DNA from: Pyrinomonadaceae bacterium
GTDB lineage: Bacteria; Acidobacteriota; Blastocatellia; Pyrinomonadales; Pyrinomonadaceae
Reading direction: 5' to 3'
DNA: 64,000 nt
Assembly (NCBI GenBank): GCA_028284415.1
Contig: JANQRU010000005.1
Coordinates: 62,001 to 126,000 of the forward strand
Shown one piece after another: positions 52,160-61,524 of the stretch. Below the pieces are notes generated by a model. That model was not told the DNA's origin, made no database searches, and worked only from the letters and a program-made list of their open reading frames with translations. Every line of letters begins with the position of its first letter. Within the stretch, counting starts at the first letter, position 1. A program made the translations under genes and the position numbers.

Positions 52160-53887
52160 TTGGGTTATCCAAAATTATCTCAAACGATGAAATTTCTAGC
52201 AACGCAGGTAACTTACTTTCTAAGCCAAAACCAAACCCGTCAGAATATTAAAGCACTCCTGAAGTATTTGCTTTTTCTTGCCATTGTTATTGTTATATTT
52301 ACGATACTTTTTCACTTCATAATGCTCTATGCAGAAGGAGAAGAATACTCTTGGATAACCGGTTTTTACTGGACTCTGACCGTAATGAGTACGCTCGGGT
52401 TTGGTGATATTACATTTGAGAGCGACATTGGGCGTTTGTTTAGTATCATTGTTTTGTTATCAGGTATAGTTCTACTCCTGATAATGTTGCCATTTGCATT
52501 CATAAGGTTTTTCTATGCACCTTGGCTTGAAGCCCAGATTCATACCCAAGCTCCAAGAAAAGTCCCTGAAGGTACAAAAGGACATGTAATCATCTGTAAG
52601 TATGATTCGATCGCTCCGAATTTAATAAAACGCCTCAAACACAATAACATTCCTTATTATGTAATCGAAGAAAATTCAGCTAAAGCCGCCCAGCTTTTTC
52701 AAGATGATATTTCAGTAATTTTCGGTAATCTGGATGGTCGAAAAACCTATGAAAGAATTCTTGCTAACAAAGCAAGACTTATTTTTGCAAATGCTGAAGA
52801 TACCATAAATACCAATATTACGCTTACGATTAGAGAAATTGCTCCGAATGTTCCAGTTGCTGCAACTGCTTCGGATGAAGACTCAATTGATATTTTGGAA
52901 TTAAGCGGCACAACACACGTATTAGCACTGAAGCAAAAACTTGGTGAGCATCTCGCCAATCGAATTGGTGTTGGTAATGAAAGAACTAAAGTTATTGGCG
53001 AATTTGATGATTGGCAAGTTTTTGAATTTACAGTTCATGATACCGACCTTAAAGGCAAAAAATTACATGAAACAAAAATCCGCGAATTGTGTGGCATAAA
53101 TGTAATTGGTGTTTGGAAGAGAGGTCGTTTACTTCCTGCTCATCCCGAAATGGTTTTATCAGAATTTTGCGTTCCCGTTGCTGTTGGGACAGCCCCACAA
53201 AAAGAAAAACTCGAAGGCGAAATTATTACGGAAGAACCGGATTCAGAGGCTGTGCTAATTCTAGGTGGTGGCAAGGTTGGACGTTCTGCCGCTCGTTCAT
53301 TAAAGCAAAAAGGTCGCACAGTTTTTATGGTTGACCAAAATGAAAATATGAAGCGGAAAATCGAGGACACACCTCCTGACCGCTATGTAATTGGCGATGC
53401 CGCTGACCGAAATATCCTTATTGATGCAGGTCTTGATGAATCTTCCCTCGTAATTCTCTCAACCAATAATGACGCTGTAAACATTTATTTATCAATTTAC
53501 TGCCGACGCCTAAAACCCGATATACGTATAGTCTGCCGCATCACACATGAACGCAATCTCGAAGCGATTCATCGTGCAGGAGCGGATTTCGTCCTAAGTT
53601 ATGCCCCGCTTGGTGCTGAAAATGTAATTTCTCTGATCCAGAAAAGAAATCCGATAATTATGGGCGAAGGAGTAGAGTTTTTTACCGTTGAGTTGCCTGA
53701 TTCGCTTATTGGAAAAACACTTTCTGAAAGTGAGATCGGCTCTAAGACAGGAATGATTGTTCTGGCAATTAGAGAAAACGGAGAAGTTACCCCAAATCCC
53801 TTACCCGATACAGTCTTACCTAGCGGCTGCACATTAAATATCTTGGGAACAACTGAACAATTACAAAAGTTTAAGGAGATTTTCTAA
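52160..53887 (+). CDS. Potassium channel with TrkA-N and TrkA-C (RCK) domains
   Basis: This 575-residue protein has an N-terminal two-helix pore module: TLLF-like first helix (FAIVIVIFTILFHFIML-type), selectivity filter TLGFGDI (about residue 80) and a second helix (IIVLLSGIVLLLIMLPFAF). Two RCK/TrkA-N nucleotide-binding domains follow (HVIICKYDSIAPNLIKRL and AVLILGGGKVGRSAARSL) with TrkA-C domains. The frame opens at a TTG; an ATG at 52187 is an alternative start. It regulates K+ flux in response to ligand such as NAD(H). The GFGD filter instead of GYGD is seen in many prokaryotic channels. Confidence 0.92.
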   Translation: MGYPKLSQTMKFLATQVTYFLSQNQTRQNIKALLKYLLFLAIVIVIFTILFHFIMLYAEGEEYSWITGFYWTLTVMSTLGFGDITFESDIGRLFSIIVLLSGIVLLLIMLPFAFIRFFYAPWLEAQIHTQAPRKVPEGTKGHVIICKYDSIAPNLIKRLKHNNIPYYVIEENSAKAAQLFQDDISVIFGNLDGRKTYERILANKARLIFANAEDTINTNITLTIREIAPNVPVAATASDEDSIDILELSGTTHVLALKQKLGEHLANRIGVGNERTKVIGEFDDWQVFEFTVHDTDLKGKKLHETKIRELCGINVIGVWKRGRLLPAHPEMVLSEFCVPVAVGTAPQKEKLEGEIITEEPDSEAVLILGGGKVGRSAARSLKQKGRTVFMVDQNENMKRKIEDTPPDRYVIGDAADRNILIDAGLDESSLVILSTNNDAVNIYLSIYCRRLKPDIRIVCRITHERNLEAIHRAGADFVLSYAPLGAENVISLIQKRNPIIMGEGVEFFTVELPDSLIGKTLSESEIGSKTGMIVLAIRENGEVTPNPLPDTVLPSGCTLNILGTTEQLQKFKEIF

Positions 53888-53889
53888 TA

Positions 53890-54561
53890 TCACTTAATTC
53901 CCATTTGATTTTCGAGAATTTTTGCAGTGGCAGATGCGGCAAAATCTACTCCTACTTTAACTACAAAATCTTTAGTTACAATTAAAAAAGCTTTCAGTCT
54001 CCCCTTACTTGGGGTTTCTTTTTGTAATTCTTCAGCAAGTGCATCAACTACTTCAATGGCTTCTTCTCTTTCAGTAACTTGCAGAGAATTCAACAGAGTT
54101 TTCCAATGAGTTAATTCATCTAAAATTTCAGACAAATCCCCTCCAGAGCTTTGATTTATATTTGCCAAATTGTTGTTTCCAGTCTGTACATTGCTTACCT
54201 GAGCATTGAAATTTTGAATTATGGTTGCTGAGAAATGTTCTGTTGATTGACTTGGATGCTTTATTGATTTTTCTATCTCTTTTACTGCAAGATGTGATAA
54301 ATATATCAATCTTTCTATCTCTTTTACCGCGAGATGTGATAAATGTATGTTTCCACCAAACGTTGCGTTTCTGAAGAAACCCTCTTTATGAAAATAAATA
54401 TAGAGTTCATCAGATTCAGATTTAGAATATCCTTCCTTCTTTACAATTTCATCAAAATTTATTTCCTTATTTTCACTACCTTCTGCTTCTCTCCAAAGCT
54501 CTAAGAGAATTTGATAACGTTTTTTTTCTTTTTCTAAAACTATGTTTAAATCATCATTCAT
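53890..54561 (-). CDS. Protein of unknown function with a tandem 14-residue duplication
   Basis: This 223-residue cytosolic protein lies 2 bases downstream of the DinG-type helicase gene. Its N-terminus (VLEKEKKRYQILLELWREAE) is helical. A 14-residue unit appears twice in tandem (LSHLAVKEIERLIY, LSHLAVKEIEKSIK), encoded by a 42-base repeat. The tail (NFNAQVSNVQTGNNNLANIN, then a helical end) resembles the polar linker plus helical bundle seen at the end of some bacterial defence proteins such as AbiTii types; that likeness is loose. The function is unknown. Confidence 0.6.
   Translation of the reverse strand: MNDDLNIVLEKEKKRYQILLELWREAEGSENKEINFDEIVKKEGYSKSESDELYIYFHKEGFFRNATFGGNIHLSHLAVKEIERLIYLSHLAVKEIEKSIKHPSQSTEHFSATIIQNFNAQVSNVQTGNNNLANINQSSGGDLSEILDELTHWKTLLNSLQVTEREEAIEVVDALAEELQKETPSKGRLKAFLIVTKDFVVKVGVDFAASATAKILENQMGIK
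54270..54350. repeat. 42-base tandem duplication inside a gene
   Basis: Copy one begins at 54270 and copy two at 54312 (TTTCTATCTCTTTTAC in both). Only three mismatches occur over about 38 aligned bases, so the duplication is young. It is in frame and adds 14 residues. Confidence 0.85.
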
Positions 54562-54563
54562 AA

Positions 54564-56513
54564 TTAAAATATCTCTGACACGTCTTTTATCTCCGTAGTT
54601 ATTTTAGTCCTCGGTAGGCTATTTAAGAAGTCTTTTCCGTAGCCTTTTGTTCTGAGACGTGAATCAAGAAGTGCGATTACTCCTTTGTCGGTTTTGCTTC
54701 GGATTAAACGTCCGATTCCCTGTTTTAGTGTGATTACGGCATTCGGGACACTATATTCAAAAAAGGATTTTCCGCCGTTTTCGTCTATGTAGCGAGTACG
54801 AGCGGCGACGATCGGATCAGATGGAACAGCGAATGGTAATTTGTCTATAATGACGCAGGATAACTGTTCGCCGCGTACATCAACACCTTGCCAGAATGAA
54901 GATGTAGCGAAAAGTACAGCATTTGGAGTTTCCTTAAATTTTTCCAAAAGTCCGGCTTTTGACATCGAGCCTTGCACAAAACATGGGAAATTTACGCGGG
55001 ATGAAACAAGTTCATAGAGTGCGTTCATTGAATAGAAACTTGTCGAGAGAACAAAGGCTCTGCCTTGTGAGATGTTTAAGAGTTTTGTGATCTCACCTGC
55101 CGCCATTTGCGTAAATTCGGGTGAACGCGGATCGGGCATTGATTTAGGCAAATAGATGACTGCTTGTTTATTGTAATCAAACGAAGTCGGTGCAAGAAGC
55201 GTGTCCGTATCTTCATTAGACAAACCTAAGCGGTCTTTTATGAAGTTGAATTTTCCATTCGTGGAAAGCGTGGCGGAAGTCATCACAACCGTTTCGACCT
55301 TTTCAAAGAGTTTTTCCTGCAAAAGCCCAGAAACATCAATCGGAGAAGCCCGCAAGAAAACTCCACGTCCGCGACGTTCAAGCCAGTAAACATAATTTGT
55401 TTCAGTTTGGGTAACAATAAAATCCAAGTCAAAACGGGTCTGACGAATTCGTCGAACTAGACTTTCCGCTTCCGGCATTTGTTCTTCAAAAACAGCGATT
55501 GCCGTTTCAAGACGCTTGAGTGAATCGTCAAGTAAAAAATACGCTTCGCCAAGTGGAGTTGGTTCTAAATCATCATCATGCGTTTTGCGTACAAAAGAAT
55601 TATTTGCGAGAGGGAAACGTCCTTCTTTGCCACGACCTTCATTAAACCTTGCCCAAAATTGATCGGCAAATCCTGAAATTCTGGCAACTGTCTTTGTAAT
55701 TTCGCGGACGATAACTGCATCTGTGATCGGAAGTGCATCGGCGTCTCGTCCAAGTTCTTCTATTTGGAAACTAGAAATCTGAAACCCAAAATAATCAGCG
55801 GCTATATCTTCGATCAAATGTGCTTCATCAAAAATAACTGCTCCATAGTCCGGCAGAACTTTTCCGTATTGATTACCGCGAACGTTCAGATCGGCAAAAA
55901 ACAGGTGATGATTGACGATAACGACATCTGCATCTTCTGCTCGCTCCCGCATACGTGTGATGGAACAAGGCTCAAATTCGGGACATTTCTGACCGATGCA
56001 CGTCTCAGATTTTGCATTGATTCTTGACCAAAATGAAAGATTTTCGGGTAAAGTTACAAGTTCAGCACGATCGCCTGTTTCTGATTCTCTTGCCCAATGG
56101 CGGATTTCCTCAAAATAATCCATTTCATCCAAGCCTTCTAAAATCGGCTGATTCTCTGCTTTTTTAATGCGGTGAAGACAAGCGTAATTTGAGCGACCTT
56201 TCATATAAGCAGCTGAGAATTTTTTTGGCATCGCTTTTTGCAAGAATGGAATATCTTTTTCCATCAATTGTTCCTGCAAATTCTTTGTTCCGGTCGAGAT
56301 AATTACACGCTGTTTTGTTGCTAAGGACGCAGCAATAGCGGGAACTAAATAAGCGAGAGTTTTGCCTGTTCCGGTTGCTGCTTCGACAATGAGATGCTTC
56401 TTATCTTCAAATGCTTTAAGAACGGCTTCCGCCATTTTTATTTGTCCTTCACGAAATTCATACTGCTCATGAAATTTCGCTAGAACCCCTTCTTTTCCAA
56501 ATATTTTTTCCAC
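54564..56513 (-). CDS. DinG/XPD-type ATP-dependent DNA helicase
   Basis: This 649-residue superfamily 2 helicase unwinds DNA 5' to 3'. The Walker A is EAATGTGKTLAYLVPA (about residue 40), the DEAH box is VIFDEAHLIED (about residue 229), and motif VI is QGIGRLIRS. Cysteines in YACLH and CIGQKCPEFEPC are spaced like the Fe-S cluster ligands of XPD/DinG. It lacks the exonuclease domain of the DinG variants in Firmicutes. It precedes the unknown gene at 53890 by 2 bases. Roles in R-loop or repair metabolism are inferred from the family. Confidence 0.94.
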   Translation of the reverse strand: MEKIFGKEGVLAKFHEQYEFREGQIKMAEAVLKAFEDKKHLIVEAATGTGKTLAYLVPAIAASLATKQRVIISTGTKNLQEQLMEKDIPFLQKAMPKKFSAAYMKGRSNYACLHRIKKAENQPILEGLDEMDYFEEIRHWARESETGDRAELVTLPENLSFWSRINAKSETCIGQKCPEFEPCSITRMRERAEDADVVIVNHHLFFADLNVRGNQYGKVLPDYGAVIFDEAHLIEDIAADYFGFQISSFQIEELGRDADALPITDAVIVREITKTVARISGFADQFWARFNEGRGKEGRFPLANNSFVRKTHDDDLEPTPLGEAYFLLDDSLKRLETAIAVFEEQMPEAESLVRRIRQTRFDLDFIVTQTETNYVYWLERRGRGVFLRASPIDVSGLLQEKLFEKVETVVMTSATLSTNGKFNFIKDRLGLSNEDTDTLLAPTSFDYNKQAVIYLPKSMPDPRSPEFTQMAAGEITKLLNISQGRAFVLSTSFYSMNALYELVSSRVNFPCFVQGSMSKAGLLEKFKETPNAVLFATSSFWQGVDVRGEQLSCVIIDKLPFAVPSDPIVAARTRYIDENGGKSFFEYSVPNAVITLKQGIGRLIRSKTDKGVIALLDSRLRTKGYGKDFLNSLPRTKITTEIKDVSEIF

Positions 56514-56769
56514 TTAAACTTTCCTAAATTTTGTTGATTGAGTTTGATAATTAATTGTATTGCTAAACTCAATTGCTGTCGAAGTCAGTTCAGCAATAAA
56601 AAACAGTTGATTTATTTAAGTGATCCAAAGGCACGATTTGAGCGTGATTTTTTTGACCAAACAAGCCTTGATTTGTTAAATTTTAAATAGGAATTAATTT
56701 CCTTGCCACGCTATATTTAACCCAATTTTATTGCCTTTCAGTCCTTAACTTTATAAACTTTATAAAACC

Positions 56770-58911
56770 ATGAGTGAAACTTTTAAAGAATTCGTACCTT
56801 CAACGGAAGATATGTATGAAGCAGCAAGCCCTGCTTTGTCAGTCAGCGATCCAAAATTTTTAACCAATCGTGAATTGAGTTGGTTGGAATTTAATCGCCG
56901 TGTTTTGGAACAAGCCCTTGATGATCAAGTGCCGCTTCTTGAACGCCTGAAATTTCTTTCAATATTTTCTACTAATCTTGACGAATTCTTTATGATTCGT
57001 GTTTCGGGTTTGAAGGAACAAATTGCCGAAGGAATTATTAAAGCATCGCCTGATGGGATGTCACCATCTGCACAGGTTCGTGAAATTAGAAATATTTTAC
57101 GTCCGATGTTGATTGAACAAATGCTTTGTTTAAGCGAAGAAGTGCTTCCACAATTGCAAGAAGAAGGCATTCGCATTTGTTCTTACATCGAATTGAGCAA
57201 AAAGGAAAGACAAACACTTGATGAATATTTTTTGCAAAATATTTTCCCTGTCTTGACGCCTCAATCCGTAGATGAAAGCCATCCATTTCCATATATCTCA
57301 AACTTGAGCGTAAATATCGGGTTGATGGTTGAACCAGATCGAAACTTTAATCATGGGAAAATTGAGCATCTCTTCGATGAAGGACGATTTGTAAGGATCA
57401 AGTTTCCGCCAAATATTCCGAGATTAATTAGTGTAGATGAAAATGAAAATAGATTTGTCTCATTGGGCGAATTGGTTGAAGCCAATGCAATAAATCTTTT
57501 TCCCAATATGAAACCGGGGAAATGCCAACTATTCAGAGTCACGAGAGATGCAGACCTTGAAATTCGTGAAGATGAAGCGAGCGACCTTTTAAGAACAATG
57601 GAGCAAGAACTTCTCCATCGCAGACGTTTTAGTTTTCCCGTCCGTTTAGAAGTTATCTCACACATGCCTGATGAAATGATCAAGTATATCGCAGGTTCGA
57701 TCGGTTTGACCGAAAATGATGTTTACCGAATTAACGGATTCTTAAATATTCCCGATTTGATGCGTTTGTACTCATTAGATCGCCCTGACCTGAAAGATAA
57801 ACCAATCACATATTCAATTCCAAAACCACTGCTACAAAAGGAAAATATCTTTGAAGCAATCAAAAAACAAGATATATTAGTTCATCATCCATACACCTCA
57901 TATTCGACAATTACGGATTTTTTGAATGAAGCGGCAGAAGACGAGCAAGTGCGAGGTATCAAAATATGCCTTTACCGAACGGGAAAAAACTCCCCGATAG
58001 TTAAATCGCTTGTAAAAGCTAGTCAAAACGGAAAACAAGTCGCCGCACTTGTCGAATTAAAAGCACGTTTTGACGAAGAAAATAATATCGAATGGGCAAG
58101 AAGACTTGAAAATGAAGGTGTTCATGTAATTTATGGAATGCTCGGACTCAAAACTCATTCAAAAGTAATGCTTATTCTGCGACGCGAAAATAATGAACTA
58201 CGTCGCTACGTGCACATCGGCACAGGAAACTATAACCCTATTACTTCCAAAATTTACACAGATATAGGTTTACTTACAGCAGATGAAGAAATTGGTGCGG
58301 ATGCATCAGACCTTTTTAATTTCCTGACAGGATATTCTTATCAAACAAAATACCGCCAATTACTTATCGCCCCGATAAACTTACGCGAGAAAATGGTTGA
58401 ATTTATCAATCGGGAAACAAAAAACAAACTAAAGGGCAAAGAAGCCAGAATCATTGTCAAAATAAATAGTCTAACCGATGACAAAATCGTCAGGGCTTTA
58501 TACAGAGCATCACAAGCTGGAGTTGAAATTGATCTTATTGTTAGAGGAATTTGCGTTTTGCGTCCCGGTATTCAAGGGCTTTCTGAAAATATAAGAGTTG
58601 TTTCGATTGTCGGTAGATTTCTTGAACACAGCCGCATCTTCTACTTTGCAAACGGTGGAGATGAAGAAATTTACATTGGTAGTGCAGACTGGATGCATCG
58701 AAATCTTGACAGACGTGTGGAAGCAGTTGTTCCGATCAAAGACCGAAATCTTTTAAGAGTTTTGAGAGATGATGTTCTGAATGCTTATTTGCGAGACACA
58801 TCAAATGCACAGATTCTAAATGTAGATGGACATTATGAACGCATTATCCCCTCTTCCGAAGAAGAAATATTCAATTCGCAGATGTATTTTGTTGGAAGAG
58901 ATTATACGTAA
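56770..58911 (+). CDS. ppk1: Polyphosphate kinase 1
   Basis: This 713-residue enzyme reversibly moves the terminal phosphate of ATP to polyphosphate. The N-terminal domain starts NRELSWLEFNRRVLEQA. The catalytic core has the two phosphorylated-His regions LKTHSKVMLIL (about residue 463) and LEHSRIFYFA (about residue 619), plus HIGTGNYNPITSKIYTDI and the terminal YIGSADWMHRNLDRRVE. All PPK1 core motifs are intact. It lies convergent with the interrupted phosphatase gene, and a terminator hairpin stands between. Confidence 0.96.
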   Translation: MSETFKEFVPSTEDMYEAASPALSVSDPKFLTNRELSWLEFNRRVLEQALDDQVPLLERLKFLSIFSTNLDEFFMIRVSGLKEQIAEGIIKASPDGMSPSAQVREIRNILRPMLIEQMLCLSEEVLPQLQEEGIRICSYIELSKKERQTLDEYFLQNIFPVLTPQSVDESHPFPYISNLSVNIGLMVEPDRNFNHGKIEHLFDEGRFVRIKFPPNIPRLISVDENENRFVSLGELVEANAINLFPNMKPGKCQLFRVTRDADLEIREDEASDLLRTMEQELLHRRRFSFPVRLEVISHMPDEMIKYIAGSIGLTENDVYRINGFLNIPDLMRLYSLDRPDLKDKPITYSIPKPLLQKENIFEAIKKQDILVHHPYTSYSTITDFLNEAAEDEQVRGIKICLYRTGKNSPIVKSLVKASQNGKQVAALVELKARFDEENNIEWARRLENEGVHVIYGMLGLKTHSKVMLILRRENNELRRYVHIGTGNYNPITSKIYTDIGLLTADEEIGADASDLFNFLTGYSYQTKYRQLLIAPINLREKMVEFINRETKNKLKGKEARIIVKINSLTDDKIVRALYRASQAGVEIDLIVRGICVLRPGIQGLSENIRVVSIVGRFLEHSRIFYFANGGDEEIYIGSADWMHRNLDRRVEAVVPIKDRNLLRVLRDDVLNAYLRDTSNAQILNVDGHYERIIPSSEEEIFNSQMYFVGRDYT

Positions 58912-58924
58912 ACAAAATTCTAGC

Positions 58925-59983
58925 TTAATTATTTTTATTTGAACTGCCGGATTCATTTTCTACGTCCGGCAGTTTTTTATTTTTCTTCTCTTCTGCCTCT
59001 TCGATCATTTCGTTTATATTAGCATCTGGTTCTTCTTGTATTTCTTCAGCCCCATTTTCTATATTCAGGACGACCAGCAATGGAAAATGATCGGAGCCAA
59101 TATATGGCAGCCTTTTTAACTCGACCAATCCAAAATGATTTGAATGAAAAACATGATCTAGGGGAAACCTTAGAAAGGGATATTCTGCGTGAAAAGAATT
59201 ATAAAGCCCTCTGCCAATTCGAGGATCAAGCATTCCGCTTACTTTCTAAAATAAGTTTGTTGTCCTAGACCAGGCAACATCATTTAAGTCACCCGCAATA
59301 ATGGCTGGGGTATTGCTATTTTTAACCATTTTTCCAACCAAAATTAACTCTGCATCCCGCTCAGTCGAAGAAGTCGCTTCTCCCGGAACGGGTGGTCGCG
59401 GGTGTATTCCATAAAATTTGACTACATATCCTGAAGATATTTTTATATCTGTATGGATGGAAGGTGTGTCATCTTCTACAAGAAATTTTACTTGTGGATC
59501 AATTAATTCGAGTCTCGAATATAAAGCTATTCCATAAGCATTATCTAAAGGATGTTCTACTGCGTAAGGATAATTTTTCTTCAAGGATTGTATGCTTTTG
59601 ATCCATTTTTTGTCAGGCTCGGCAAGCAGAATCACATCGGGATTAATATCTTCAATCAGATTTAATAAATTTGAAGTTTTTTTATTTTCTATGAGGACAT
59701 TTGAAACCAATACCTTGATTGTTTTTTTAGGATTGCTTTTTTCTGTCCATTCAACCTGATTTGGATATATAGGAACATAAGGAATTATCCGATAAATCTG
59801 ATAAACAGCACATAAAAATAAAACCAAGATAATAGCCAAATCAAAATTTTTGAGAGGTCTGGCAAATATGAAGAGCAAGAGAATTATTAATACACCGAAA
59901 ACAGCGATTTGTAAGCGTGGAAAATCCCCAATTCTCACCCACCAAGAACTTAATTTTAGAAAAGGTAAGACAGTTAAACTCAA
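58925..59983 (-). pseudogene. Endonuclease/exonuclease/phosphatase family membrane protein interrupted by an in-frame TAG
   Basis: An ATG at 59983 opens a frame of 245 codons that stops at a TAG (59248-59246, minus strand). The same frame continues without any shift for another 106 codons to 58925. The combined product has two or three N-terminal helices and an EEP fold: YPYAVEHPLDNAYGIALYSR, IHPRPP, AGDLNDVAWS (metal/catalytic), and, after the stop, MLDPRIGRGLYNSFHAEYPF, LDHVF and IGSDHFPLLVVL (general base His). The stop falls between NLF and KVSGMLDPR, within the conserved core. Without readthrough the enzyme would lose its catalytic SDH. Confidence 0.85.
58942..58988 (+). terminator. Terminator after ppk1
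   Basis: AACTGCCGGA (58942-58951) pairs over 10 bp with TCCGGCAGTT (58975-58984), followed by a T-run. It overlaps the 3' end of the opposite-strand phosphatase-like frame. Confidence 0.8.
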
Positions 59984-60137
59984 ATCTAATAATCAGAATA
60001 CATAGACAATTACTTTTAATCCGATTTTAACTGCTTCTAAAGTATCCATTTTCCGACCTTCCCTCTGTTTATTCTATCCGGCGGTCAATAGAATATACGC
60101 TTATCTACCAAAAACCAAAGATTTGCTGTTTTAAAAA

Positions 60138-60167
60138 TAAAAATCCCCGCAATTGAGCAGGGATTTT
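60138..60167 (-). terminator. Terminator after the PilW-like gene
   Basis: On the minus strand AAAATCCC (60167-60160) pairs with GGGATTTT (60147-60140), around a 12-base loop, followed by TATTTTTA. It is about 20 bases past the stop codon at 60187. Confidence 0.75.
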
Positions 60168-60186
60168 GTTGAAATTATAAGAAATA

Positions 60187-61503
60187 CTAGTTATCTCCAA
60201 CCCATGGTGTCGGAGTTGGTGTTGGAGTTGGTGTTGGCGTAGGAGTCGGCGTCGGAGTTGGTGTTGGACTCGGTGTTGGTGTTGCCGAAGGCGTCGGAGT
60301 TGGACTCGGAGACGGGCTCGGAGACGGAGTTGGTGTCGGACTCGGGGTTGGACTCGGTATCGGCGTCGGCGTCGGTGAAGGGCTCGGCGTTGGCGTCGGT
60401 GTAATGATTGGTGTCGGTTGTGGATTTGGCAGTGCCGTATTACCTTCGCTATCCCTTGGTACTGGAGCTTCTAAAAACTGTACATTTCTGACACCTATTC
60501 GGGTAGTACCTTCCACTTGTCGCTTAAAACCATCCTGCAATGCATAAGCCGTCTCAACACTTGCAGAAGCCTCTACCATTCTAACAAGTGCTGATTCAGA
60601 TACATCAATTTGATCTACAGGTTGGGAAAAAATTTCACCTGAAGCAGAAGGCTTCAAAGTATAGCGGAAATTTAAGTTGACTAAATGCTCTGCTATTACA
60701 CTATCAACATAGGTTTCCCCTTTTACGCCAAAAACACGGCGAATAAGTTTTCCTTCGGCATCAACGTAATAATGCTTGATACTTACACGCTTTAATGTTG
60801 CCGGATCATTGTCTAAACGTGTTCCTGTCGCTAGATTGCCTGTCGAGCCAAAATAGTTCAGTCCAATTGAATCTCCTTCCTCCCAAAAAATCTGAAATGC
60901 TCCGGCATCAATACGGGTCACAGTACCAAAAACTCCTGTTGCCCCATTCGTAATGTAATAGACCTCACCAACTGTGAAATCTCCAATTCGACTTGGAGGG
61001 ATATTGATACGCCCGTTTGTATAGCTTGTTGCACCGATAGGTAAATCAATCGGTGAAAAGTCCGGATCCATTCCGAGCATCGTCATTCTATCCGTCCTGT
61101 TTAAGACAGTAGTTGACGGGTTTGACCCAAGCACATTTGTTCCCGCAGGCACATCATCATCTGATATAACTGATCCGACCGCTACATAACCACGATTTGT
61201 CGGATCAATTGTGCTAGCGGTGCGAACAGTCAAATAATCAGTTACAAACTTAGTTGGAAGCCAAATATTTGAAACTCCGAAAAGTCCATCTCCAACGGTT
61301 AGTACATCCCGATTTATAAACTCTTGTGAATTGCGAAGCCCTTGTTGAGCTGAGGTTAATTCATAATTGGTGTTTGCAGTTGAGATTGATCCGCGAAGCA
61401 ATGCGAATACAGCTGACATCACAATAAGCATAACGACCATTACGACCATTAGCTCCATAATCGAAAAACCTTTCTGATTTTTTTTGTTTCGCAATTCAAC
61501 CAT
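60187..61503 (-). CDS. Type IV pilus minor pilin PilW-like protein with Pro/Thr-rich tail
   Basis: This 438-residue protein has a prepilin signal: KKNQKG before the cleavage, then [20 protein letters not shown] with Glu at +5, as required for pilin assembly. The main domain to about residue 370 holds beta-rich segments such as [20 protein letters not shown]. From about 373 the tail is a long run of Pro-Thr and Pro-Ser alternations before ending WVGDN, probably an extended, glycosylatable linker. The matching bases at 60196-60420 are low complexity. It lies 21 bases downstream of the large pilus-like gene. Confidence 0.85.
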   Translation of the reverse strand: MVELRNKKNQKGFSIMELMVVMVVMLIVMSAVFALLRGSISTANTNYELTSAQQGLRNSQEFINRDVLTVGDGLFGVSNIWLPTKFVTDYLTVRTASTIDPTNRGYVAVGSVISDDDVPAGTNVLGSNPSTTVLNRTDRMTMLGMDPDFSPIDLPIGATSYTNGRINIPPSRIGDFTVGEVYYITNGATGVFGTVTRIDAGAFQIFWEEGDSIGLNYFGSTGNLATGTRLDNDPATLKRVSIKHYYVDAEGKLIRRVFGVKGETYVDSVIAEHLVNLNFRYTLKPSASGEIFSQPVDQIDVSESALVRMVEASASVETAYALQDGFKRQVEGTTRIGVRNVQFLEAPVPRDSEGNTALPNPQPTPIITPTPTPSPSPTPTPIPSPTPSPTPTPSPSPSPSPTPTPSATPTPSPTPTPTPTPTPTPTPTPTPTPWVGDN

Positions 61504-61524
61504 TTTAATTAAAATTTTCTATCT

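Noticed and set aside
60196..60420. Regular repeats that could suggest a CRISPR array or minisatellite
   Set aside because: The repeats are short, irregular and in frame, encoding a Pro-Thr tail; no spacers of constant length exist.
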